Below, one piece after another: positions 57,250 through 64,000 of a DNA stretch of 64,000 nucleotides. The stretch's first letter is position 1; each line of letters begins with the position of its first letter. Location: contig NZ_JAPEMV010000004.1 in NCBI RefSeq assembly GCF_026342355.1, positions 310,001 to 374,000 on the forward strand, written 5' to 3'. The notes below the pieces were generated by a model. The model saw only the letters and a list, made by a program, of their open reading frames with translations. It did not search any database and had not been told where the DNA came from. The position numbers were made by a program, and so were the translations under genes. This DNA comes from Streptomyces sp. NBC_00249 (GTDB lineage Bacteria > Actinomycetota > Actinomycetes > Streptomycetales > Streptomycetaceae).

Positions 57250-59088
57250 TCAGGCGTCCATCCCGGCGAGGACCAGCGGGAGCCGGGCCGCGCCGCCGGC
57301 GACGACGCGGACGGGGACGCCCCAGTCCTGCTGGTGGACGTGGCAGGCCGGGTACTCGTTGGCCGGGTCGTCGTCGCAGGACGCGGCCATCGCCGAGACG
57401 TGCAGCACGCCTTCGGTGACGTCCGGGTCCAGCACCAGGTCCCGGAACAGGTCGCTGCCGGGGCCCTCCCCTTCCGCCAGCAGCCCGGGCGGGGTCGAGG
57501 AGACCAGCAGCCGGGTGGAGGGCCCGTAGCGGGTGTCCAGCTTCTGGCCGGCCGGGGCCTGGAAGACCACGTCCAGGCGGAGCGTGCCGGGGGCGACCTC
57601 GGTGGCGGCCCGCTGCGTGCGGTGGGCGACCGCGTCGACCCGTACGGCCTCCTCGGGCAGCCGCAGCCGGGTCAGCCGGTGCCGGGCCGACTCGACGACC
57701 ACGATGTCATCGCCGACGAGCACGGCGTCGCTGGGCTCGCGCAGGTCGGTGGCGAGCGTGGAGACCTGGCCGGTGGCGGGGTCGTAGCGGCGCAGCGCGT
57801 GGTTGTACGTGTCGCAGACCGCGACCGAACCGTCGGGCAGCGCGGTGACTCCGAGGGGGTGCTGGAGCAGGGCCTGGGCGGCGTCGCCGTCGCGGTGCCC
57901 GAAGTCGAACAGGCCGGACCCGACGGCGGAGGTGACGACGTAGCCGTCGGGCGTGTTCTCGACGTACCTCAGCGCGCTGGTCTCCGAGTCCGCGACCCAC
58001 AGCCGGTCCTCGGTGGCGGCGAGCCCGGACGGCTGCGCGAACCAGGCCTCGGCGGCGGGGCCGTCCACGAGCCCCTCGTTGGTGGTTCCGGCGGCCACCT
58101 GGACCGTGCCCGCCTCGGGGTCCCAGGTCCACAGCTGGTGGACGCCGGCCATGGCGATCCACACCCGGCCCTGCCACCAGGCCACGTCCCACGGGGAGGA
58201 CAGGTCCACCTCCAGGGCCGGCCCGGAGGTCGGCGAGCCCTGCCACCACTGCCGCCCGGTACCGGCGACGGTCTCGACGGCGCCCGTGGCGGGGTCGAAG
58301 CGGCGCAGCGCGTGGTTGACGGTGTCGGCGACGACGACGGTGCCGTCGGGCAGCAGCGCCAGCCCCTGCGGCTCGCTGAACCCCTCCGGCCCGAAGCCGC
58401 GTTCCCCGCTGCCGATGCGGCGTACGACGCTCTCCCCGTCCGGAGCCAGCTCCACCAGCTGGTGCCGCGTGGAGTCCGACACGAGCAGGTTCCCCGACGG
58501 CAGCGCGAGCGCCTTCCCGGGGAACCGCAGGTCGGTCGCCACGGGCTCGGGCGCCACGTAGGGCCCGTCACCGCGCCGCAGGGTCCCCTTGGCCTCGTGC
58601 TCGGCCTCCAGCTCCTCGACGAGCCGGGCGATGGCGTGGGCATGCCCCTCACCGGCGTGCTGCGCGACGACGTACCCCTCGGGGTCGATCACCACGAGCG
58701 TGGGCCACGCCCGGACGGCGTACTGCTTCCAGGTGGCGAGCTCGGGATCGTCGAGCACGGGGTGGTGCACCTCGTACCGCTCGACGGCATCGACGACGGC
58801 CGCGTGGTCGGCCTCGTGCACGAACTTCGGCGAGTGCACACCGACGATGACGACGGTGTCCCGGTGCTTCTCCTCCAGCTCACGCAGCTCGTCGAGGACG
58901 TGCAGGCAGTTAATGCAGCAGAAGGTCCAAAAATCGACAACAACACACTTACCTCGCAGGTCGGCGAGGGTGAGCTCTTTGCCTCCGGTGTTGAGCCAGC
59001 CACCCTTGCCGATCAGCTCGGGGGCACGGACACGGGCACGTCGTCGGGGCGCGGGCGCAGGGGTGGGCGCCGGGGCGGCATCGTTCAT
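57250..59088 (-). CDS. Thioredoxin-like/NHL-repeat protein (NHLRC2-like)
   Basis: A 612-residue protein. The N-terminal 170 residues are a TlpA-like thioredoxin fold with FWTFCCINCLHVLDEL, where C-I-N-C is the CxxC site. Residues about 190-470 form an NHL beta-propeller of five to six repeats (PSGNLLVSDSTRHQLVEL, PDGTVVVADTVNHALRRFDPATG, PDGSVAVCDTYNHALRRYDP). The C-terminal 130 residues are a beta-rich domain with a Cys pair. This is the architecture of NHLRC2. No signal peptide is present, so it is cytoplasmic. Substrate unknown. Confidence 0.92.
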   Translation of the reverse strand: MNDAAPAPTPAPAPRRRARVRAPELIGKGGWLNTGGKELTLADLRGKCVVVDFWTFCCINCLHVLDELRELEEKHRDTVVIVGVHSPKFVHEADHAAVVDAVERYEVHHPVLDDPELATWKQYAVRAWPTLVVIDPEGYVVAQHAGEGHAHAIARLVEELEAEHEAKGTLRRGDGPYVAPEPVATDLRFPGKALALPSGNLLVSDSTRHQLVELAPDGESVVRRIGSGERGFGPEGFSEPQGLALLPDGTVVVADTVNHALRRFDPATGAVETVAGTGRQWWQGSPTSGPALEVDLSSPWDVAWWQGRVWIAMAGVHQLWTWDPEAGTVQVAAGTTNEGLVDGPAAEAWFAQPSGLAATEDRLWVADSETSALRYVENTPDGYVVTSAVGSGLFDFGHRDGDAAQALLQHPLGVTALPDGSVAVCDTYNHALRRYDPATGQVSTLATDLREPSDAVLVGDDIVVVESARHRLTRLRLPEEAVRVDAVAHRTQRAATEVAPGTLRLDVVFQAPAGQKLDTRYGPSTRLLVSSTPPGLLAEGEGPGSDLFRDLVLDPDVTEGVLHVSAMAASCDDDPANEYPACHVHQQDWGVPVRVVAGGAARLPLVLAGMDA

Positions 59089-59144
59089 GCTTCAAGCTTG
59101 CCATCCTGGTATGAACGCCGGATCACATGACGGCTCGGCCGTCG

Positions 59145-60706
59145 CTACCCGAGAACTCCCGGAGGCGGCTCGGTGCCCGTCGGCTTCGCCCAACGGATCT
59201 GGATGCGCTGCTCAGGGATGATCCGCTGTCCGCGCACTCCCTTGCTCACCTCGACTCGGTCCAAGGCCAGCGACAACCGATCGCTCCGCTCTGCGTTCGT
59301 TGCGTTCGTCCATGCCTCGCGCAGGGTGAGGCTGTCGAGCATCAGTGACACGTCCACGGACGGCATGGGGAGCTGACGGAGATCAGTGCGAAGCCCCTCG
59401 ATGCGCCCCCTCAGGCGTTCCGAAAGCCGGTCGTAGCGAGCTACGGCTGCGGTGTCACCGAATTCACCACGCACGTAGCGAGCGTCCTCCAGGTCGGCCA
59501 AGCGGGCTTCCTCATCATGAATTTCGGCAGTCAGCGCATCCCGTTTCGCGAAGGTCTCCGGGTCCACACGCTGCAGCCAGCGATCTGTGATCGCGACAAG
59601 CAACGGATCGCCCGGCCCGAGCGCTGGAAGCTTGGTGAGGAACTGTTCCGTCACGTAGCGGTCAACCGCCTCCGCCAGTGCCGACGCTCCGACGCACTGA
59701 TTACCCGCACGGCGAGCCATGCACTGATAGCTGCCGCCCACACGGTGCATCCGGCGACCGCAGCCAGGAACCGCGCAGTAGACGAGCCCTGTGAGCAGCG
59801 CCGTCCCTTCGGGCTTCGGCCGCCGCTTTCCTGCGTGTACGAACGTTCTGGATTCCAGCGTGCGGATGATCCGTTCACGCTCTCCGACCGTGATGATCCC
59901 CTCGCCGATCTCGACCGTGTCGAGCGTCTCGGGATGGCGGTACGGGAAACCCTGCCCGTGTACTTCCGCTCGCCGTCGTCCGTCGCAACGGTCTCGGTTT
60001 CCGGCATCAGGCCGGCGAGTGCCGGGGAACGCAGGAGCTGCATGATGCTGGCCGCATTCCATTGTCCGCCCCGGGGCGACGGGATTTCGTACTCATTGAG
60101 GAGTCGGGCGATCTTGACCAACGATGTCCCGGCCAGCGCTTCATCCGCGATCAGGCGGGCGTAGACGGCGTGCTCCGGGTCGCGGATCAGCTTCTTGGTC
60201 TTCGGGTCGACACGCAGCCCGTACGGGGCCTGCCCGCCGATCCACTGGCCCTTGCTGCGCAGGTAGAGCTTGGCGTTGCTGACGCGGGTGCCAAGGTTCT
60301 CGGACTCGGAACGGGCGAGGTCGGCAAGTTTGGCGACGACCATGCGTGCGGAGTCGTTCGAGGTGTCGAGATCGTCCACGACGGAGACGAGACGGCCGTC
60401 GGCCTTCTCTATGTCGTCCAACACCTTGCCCACCTGACCGATGCCCTTGCGGGACAGTCGGTCCAGTTTCCAGACGACCAGCGTGCCGACGACGCCCGCC
60501 GTGATTGCCGCCAGCGCGGCATCGAATCCCTTGCGCTCAACGGTCTTGTAGCCAGAGCGCCCTCTGTCCATGTGGACCTTGCGGACGGTCAGTTCGTTGC
60601 GTTCGGCCCAGGCACGGCAGTCGGCTTCCTGCCGTTCGATTGCGGTTTTGCCGTCCCGGTCGAGGGACGAGCGGAGGTACAGATCACAGATCGCGTCTTG
60701 GTGCAC
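59145..60706 (-). pseudogene. Large serine recombinase/integrase, frameshifted
   Basis: Two overlapping frames encode one large serine recombinase. The first (to about 59957) has DLYLRSSLDRDG with catalytic Ser in Y-x-R-x-S, WKLDRLSRKGIGQV and the recombinase domain start GQAPYGLRVDPKT. The second continues with GFPYRHPETLDTVEIG, the zinc-ribbon CAVPGCGRRMHR...CMARRAGNQC and a coiled-coil tail. Adding one C in GGCAGGG near 59955 would join them as ...TG-QGFPYR. It is lower in G/C than its surroundings. No other phage or ICE genes are near. A decayed element or a sequencing slip are both possible. Confidence 0.85.
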
Positions 60707-60949
60707 GCCCTCAGATTGGGCAAGAGTTCGGTGGCCTGTCGTTCTACTTCTGAAAATCGAGGAGGTCGATCCCCGCAGATGCACCCGAACAGGTGACGAC
60801 GTGGCCCCGGCCGCCGTGTCCGGGTCCGACGCCGAAACCGACCACGTCGTGAAGCGCAAGCGGTACGTCCTCTAGATCGTTCTCACAGGCGGTGACGGAG
60901 CAGTTGCAGCCGCAACATCGAGGGGTCCCCGCGTGCTAACTTGCGGGCC
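60707..60949. other. Right flank of the integrase gene; possible 3' remnant of an interrupted gene
   Basis: No complete gene lies here. The left 70 bases resemble the integrase region in composition. From about 60795 the plus strand returns to normal Streptomyces bias and reads DDVAPAAVSGSDAETDHVV then KRKRYVL and stop at 60873-60875. That looks like the end of a protein whose start is missing, perhaps cut by integration. The attachment site should lie at this junction, but I cannot define a core without the other half. Confidence 0.4.
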
Positions 60950-62086
60950 GTGTCGACGACAGAACTGATACCCGGCCGGCTCGACGGAGAGGCCCGGAGC
61001 GCCCGCCCCGTGGACCTGCCCTCGCTGACGGGGCTGCGGTGGACCGCCGCGCTGATGGTGTTCCTGTACCACGTGCACATCGTGGAGTACTTCGGCGGAC
61101 GCTCCCAGGACCTGGTCACCTTCGCCTTCGGCGCGGGCAGTACCGGGGTGTCGTTCTTCTTCGTCCTCTCCGGTTTCGTCCTCGCCTGGTCCACGGCCAC
61201 CGCGCCCGTCGGCCGGGGGATCGTGCGGTTCTGGCGGCGCCGGTTCGCCCGGGTGTACCCGCTGCACCTGGTGACCGCGACCGCCGCGCTGGCCATGGCC
61301 CTCCTGCTGGGGGTCGGCGAGACGCCGACGCTGCGGCCGTTGGCGGCGAACCTCGCGCTGGTCCAGTCCTGGGTGCTGGAAGTCCCGTACTTCCAGGGGC
61401 TGAACCCGGTGAGCTGGTCCCTCGCCTGCGAGGCCTTCTTCTACCTGTCGTTCCCGCTGCTGCTGTGGCCGCTGCGCCGCCTCGGCCCGCGCGCGGCGGT
61501 GGTGGCCGCCGTGCTGTCCCTGGCCGTGATCCTGGCGGTGCCGACCGTGATGGAGCTGACCGGCGTCCCCGACGGCACCGTCTGGTCCCAGTACTTCTTC
61601 CCGCTCACCCGGCTGCCCGAGTTCGTCCTCGGCATCGCGCTGGCCGAGCTGGTCCGCTCGGGCCGCTGGCGCGGGCCCGGCCTGACCGTGTCGCTCGCCC
61701 TCACCCTGGGCGGCTACTTCCTCAGCTACCAGGCCGACTACGCCTTCCGCTCCTTCGCCTGCACGGTCGTCGGTTTCGGCGCGCTCATCGCGGCCGCCGC
61801 GCAGGCGGACCTGCGCGGGGAGCCGTCCCCCTGGCGGGGCCGGCTCAGCGTCAAGCTGGGCGAGGTCTCCTTCGCCTTCTACATGGTGCACATCCTGGTG
61901 ATCCGGGCCGGCGAGCACTTCTTCGGCGGACACCCGAAGCTGCCCGTGTGGGACGGCGGCCTGCTGGTGCTCGGCGCCGCCTTCTCGGTGTCGCTGGCCC
62001 TCGCCTGGGCCCTGCACACCTGGATCGAGGTCCCGGGGCGGCGGCTCCTGCTCAAGCGGTGGCGAGGAACGACCGCAGCGAGCTGA
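60950..62086 (+). CDS. Acyltransferase family 3 (OafA/YrhL type) membrane protein
   Basis: A 378-residue protein with about ten helices. The catalytic His region is TAALMVFLYHVHIVEYFGG, followed by FFFVLSGFVLAWS and RRRFARVYPLH, the R-x10-H and related motifs of acyltransferase-3. NPVSWSLACEAFFYLSFPLLL is a further family segment. Such enzymes O-acylate sugars, peptidoglycan or antibiotics at the membrane. It starts at a GTG. Its 3' end overlaps the convergent ATP-grasp gene by 35 bases, so little space is left for a terminator. Confidence 0.9.
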   Translation: MSTTELIPGRLDGEARSARPVDLPSLTGLRWTAALMVFLYHVHIVEYFGGRSQDLVTFAFGAGSTGVSFFFVLSGFVLAWSTATAPVGRGIVRFWRRRFARVYPLHLVTATAALAMALLLGVGETPTLRPLAANLALVQSWVLEVPYFQGLNPVSWSLACEAFFYLSFPLLLWPLRRLGPRAAVVAAVLSLAVILAVPTVMELTGVPDGTVWSQYFFPLTRLPEFVLGIALAELVRSGRWRGPGLTVSLALTLGGYFLSYQADYAFRSFACTVVGFGALIAAAAQADLRGEPSPWRGRLSVKLGEVSFAFYMVHILVIRAGEHFFGGHPKLPVWDGGLLVLGAAFSVSLALAWALHTWIEVPGRRLLLKRWRGTTAAS

Positions 62087-62858
62087 CCAGCGCCGCCACG
62101 AAGGAGTCCCGGACGTCCGGCGCCAGCAGGTCCAGCGACAGGTACGGGTTCAGGTCCTCCAGCTCGACCAGCAGCAGCTCCCCGGAGGGCGCCCGGCAGG
62201 CGTCCACCCGCTGGATGCCGTGCGCGAGGGTGTTCCACTCCACGAAGCGGCGCGCGAAGGCCAGGTCCGCGGAGGTCGGCTCGTACGGCACGAGCTCCCA
62301 GCGGCGCGCCGGGTCCGGGGCGTACAGGGCGTACTGGAAGGCGTCGTCGACGAAGTAGAAGGACACCTCGTACGCGAAGTCGATCCGCGGCTGGATCAGG
62401 ACCTCCCCCGCCGGGCCCGACGGGTGCGCGGTGAAGGTCAGCCCGATGGAGTCGGCGCCCTGCTTGGGCTTGACCGCGTACGTGGGGACCTCGGGCAGCC
62501 GGTGCAGCTCGGCCGGGTCGTCGACGGTCGGGATGACGGGCAGCCCGGCGTCGGTCAGGTCGAGGAGGTACTGCTTCCCGGCCATGTCGCCCCGGCCGGT
62601 GAGCGGGTTGTAGACGCGGGCCCGGGCGGCGAGCGCGGCCGTGCGGAAGGCCTCGTAGGCCTCCTGGTAGTGCAGGACCGGGCCGCTGTTGCGGACGATC
62701 ACGGCGTCGAAGCCGGGCATGAGGGCCGCCGCGTCCAGCGGATGGCACAGGGCGAGCGGGAAGTGCTCGCGCAGCCGGGCGGTGAGGAATATGTCCTCGT
62801 CGCAGTAGCGGCGCCCGCGCGCCGGGTAGGCCAGGTCGGTCACGTAGAGGAGAGGCAT
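62052..62858 (-). CDS. ATP-grasp-domain protein
   Basis: A 268-residue protein resembling glutathione-synthetase-like ATP-grasp enzymes: VRNSGPVLHYQEAYEAF, GRGDMAGKQYLLDLTDAGLPVIPT (pre-lysine region), TYAVKPKQGADSIGLTF (ATP lysine) and the metal-binding tail ELLLVELEDLNPYLSLD. It probably ligates a carboxylate to an amine or thiol. The partner substrate is unknown. It is convergent with the acyltransferase and divergent from the LURP-one gene 32 bases away; no functional link is evident. Confidence 0.85.
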   Translation of the reverse strand: MPLLYVTDLAYPARGRRYCDEDIFLTARLREHFPLALCHPLDAAALMPGFDAVIVRNSGPVLHYQEAYEAFRTAALAARARVYNPLTGRGDMAGKQYLLDLTDAGLPVIPTVDDPAELHRLPEVPTYAVKPKQGADSIGLTFTAHPSGPAGEVLIQPRIDFAYEVSFYFVDDAFQYALYAPDPARRWELVPYEPTSADLAFARRFVEWNTLAHGIQRVDACRAPSGELLLVELEDLNPYLSLDLLAPDVRDSFVAALVSSLRSFLATA

Positions 62859-62890
62859 GACCGCAACCTATCCCGGGCAGCGATCAGCGC

Positions 62891-63394
62891 ATGAAATACC
62901 TCGTACGGGACAAAATGCTGGCCATCGGTGACGACGCCCTCGTCGAGGACGAGGACGGCCGGCACGTCTTCCTCGTCGACGGGAAGGCCCTGCGCTTCCG
63001 CGACACCCTGGAGCTGAAGGACACCGAGGGGCGGATCCTGATCACCCTGCGGGAGAAGCTGTTCGGCCTGCGCGACGCGATGACCCTGGAGCGCGACGAA
63101 CGGCGGCTCGCGGTGATCCGCCGCAAACGGCTGTCGCTGCTGCGCAACCACTTCCGCGTGACCCTCGCCGAGGGCACGGAGCTCGACGTCAGCGGCCGGA
63201 TCCTGGACCGCGAGTTCAAGGTCGACTACGACGGCGAACTGCTCGCGCTGATCTCCCGCCAGTGGTACCGGATCCGCGAGACGTACGCCGTCGAGGTGGT
63301 CCGGGAGGAGGCCGACCCGGCGCTGCTGATCGCGGTCGCCGTATGCGTGATCCGCATGGCCGAAAAGGAACGGGAGGCCTCCGCCGCCGGGTGA
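62891..63394 (+). CDS. LURP-one-related (Tubby/scramblase-like) protein
   Basis: A 167-residue protein with the LURP-one/phospholipid-scramblase-like beta barrel: MKYLVRDKMLAIGDDALVEDEDGRHVFLVDGKALRF, RILITLREKLFGLRDAMTLER, and a final hydrophobic helix (PALLIAVAVCVIRMAE). The helix packs inside the barrel in known structures. The biochemical role in bacteria is unknown. Start is ATG. The P450 gene follows by 61 bases on the same strand. Confidence 0.92.
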   Translation: MKYLVRDKMLAIGDDALVEDEDGRHVFLVDGKALRFRDTLELKDTEGRILITLREKLFGLRDAMTLERDERRLAVIRRKRLSLLRNHFRVTLAEGTELDVSGRILDREFKVDYDGELLALISRQWYRIRETYAVEVVREEADPALLIAVAVCVIRMAEKEREASAAG

Positions 63395-63455
63395 AGCGGG
63401 CGTTCCGGGGGGACGCTCCCGCCCACGGGGGCCGACCCGTCACCAGGAGGCGATC

Positions 63456-64000
63456 ATGGCGAACCGTTCGCACAGCGGCGAACAGGCCGAAGAGCCCGGC
63501 TACGGACTGCTGACCCCCGGATTCTTCCGCGACCCGTACCCCGCCTACGCACGGATGCGGGACGCCGACCCCGTGTACTTCCACGAGCCCCTGAACGCCT
63601 GGCTGCTGAGCCGCTACGAGGACGTCGACCTCCTGCTCCGCGACCGGCGCACCTCCGCCGACCGGGTCGGGCCGCTGCTCGCCGAGGCCCCGCCCGAACT
63701 GCACGAGGAGGCGGCCCTGCTCGGCCGCTTCCTCGGCGACTGGATGATCTTCGCGGACGCCCCGGAACACACCCGGCTCCGCGGACTGATGACCCGCACC
63801 TTCTCCGCCCGCGCCATCGCCGGACTGCGCGCCTTCACCGCGCGCACCTGCGACGAACTCCTCGACGAAGCCGCCGCCCAGGGGGAGTTCGACCTGATCG
63901 GGGAGGTGGCGATGGCGCTGCCCCTGCGCGTCATCGGCCACATCCTGGGCATCTCGCCCGGCGACCTCGACGACTTCAAGCAGTGGTCCGCGGACCTGAT
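63456..64000 (+). CDS. Cytochrome P450, partial (N-terminal 181 residues)
   Basis: The visible part begins AEEPGYGLLTPGFFRDPYPAYARMRDADPVYF, the usual bacterial P450 opening, and includes FLGDWMIFADAPEHTRLRGLMTRTFSARAI (C helix with DxPEHTRLR) and ALPLRVIGHILGI. Heme and I-helix motifs are beyond the window. AGGAGG lies six bases before the ATG. Bacterial class I P450s of this type hydroxylate small molecules with ferredoxin. A link to rppA, 6.5 kb away, is possible because rppA products are often P450 substrates, but the integrase and other genes intervene. Confidence 0.93.
   Translation, partial: MANRSHSGEQAEEPGYGLLTPGFFRDPYPAYARMRDADPVYFHEPLNAWLLSRYEDVDLLLRDRRTSADRVGPLLAEAPPELHEEAALLGRFLGDWMIFADAPEHTRLRGLMTRTFSARAIAGLRAFTARTCDELLDEAAAQGEFDLIGEVAMALPLRVIGHILGISPGDLDDFKQWSADL

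Noticed and set aside
1..64000. CRISPR arrays, tRNA or rRNA genes
   Set aside because: No regularly spaced direct repeats with unique spacers, no cloverleaf with CCA-adjacent acceptor stem and TTCGAnTC loop in proper order, and no rRNA-like segment were seen by reading.

Overview
The window is from a Streptomyces chromosome. Support: about 70 percent or higher GC, strong G/C bias at third codon positions, frequent GTG starts, two genes carrying the rare TTA (bldA-dependent) leucine codon, and characteristic families (RppA-type type III polyketide synthase, DUF5937-type regulators, XRE/TPR proteins beside HATPase proteins, SpoIIE-type phosphatases). The run aspS - SpoIIE phosphatase - AI-2E transporter ... 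SseB - acyl-CoA dehydrogenase - M18 aminopeptidase is, from memory, an arrangement of the central core chromosome. A perfect 16-bp parS-like palindrome at 29423-29438 also suggests that oriC is not far away. No rRNA, tRNA or CRISPR array was seen.

Layout. 1-2.9 kb: arsenic cassette (aquaporin-like channel, ArsR, arsenate reductase, shared palindromic operator) and a BBE-type flavoenzyme. 3-6.7 kb: divergent MocR/YczE pair, two VOC proteins and a short AraC regulator. 6.9-14.4 kb: a membrane protein with a second copy at 30.3 kb, a YihY/BrkB protein, an ECF41-type sigma factor, a second ECF sigma coupled to an SRPBCC protein, a Mop-like HTH/TOBE protein, and a DUF5937 regulator divergent from an MFS exporter. 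14.5-19.1 kb: kdp potassium ATPase operon (27-aa peptide, kdpF, kdpA, kdpB, kdpC). 19.2-25.6 kb: hydrolase, GNAT/PaaX pair, HATPase protein, class III aminotransferase, uricase and a degenerate histidine phosphatase. 25.6-28.2 kb: cobalamin riboswitch with cbtB-cbtA, a small membrane protein and a PucR-type regulator behind an 18-bp palindrome. 28.4-31.2 kb: a sortase-like protein without catalytic residues (TTA codon), a secreted protein whose coding region contains parS, and small proteins. 31.2-39.8 kb: FUSC transporter, a 142-bp inverted-repeat element, a lipoprotein overlapping a histidine kinase that lacks a response regulator, a PhoX-family protein behind a PHO box, and a VWA protein with a long Ala/Glu/Pro region. 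39.8-55.8 kb: mostly core genes and regulators. 55.8-64 kb: rppA, a thioredoxin/NHL protein, a frameshifted solo serine integrase, acyltransferase, ATP-grasp protein, LURP-one protein and the start of a cytochrome P450.

How the genes work together. Several units are regulated by visible cis elements: the ars operator, the MocR inverted repeat, the B12 riboswitch controlling presumed cobalt uptake, the PHO box controlling PhoX, and the palindromes before the PucR-type and pirin genes. Three units show 4-base ATGA stop/start overlaps (kdpA-kdpB, sigma-SRPBCC, GNAT-PaaX). A strong hairpin terminator separates most convergent pairs.

The least ordinary parts are the decayed integrase, the MITE-like inverted repeat beside a sensor kinase without a partner, the parS site inside a gene, the catalytically empty sortase and phosphatase homologues, and the conserved-looking peptide ahead of kdpF. 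All family calls are by reading; no database search was run.
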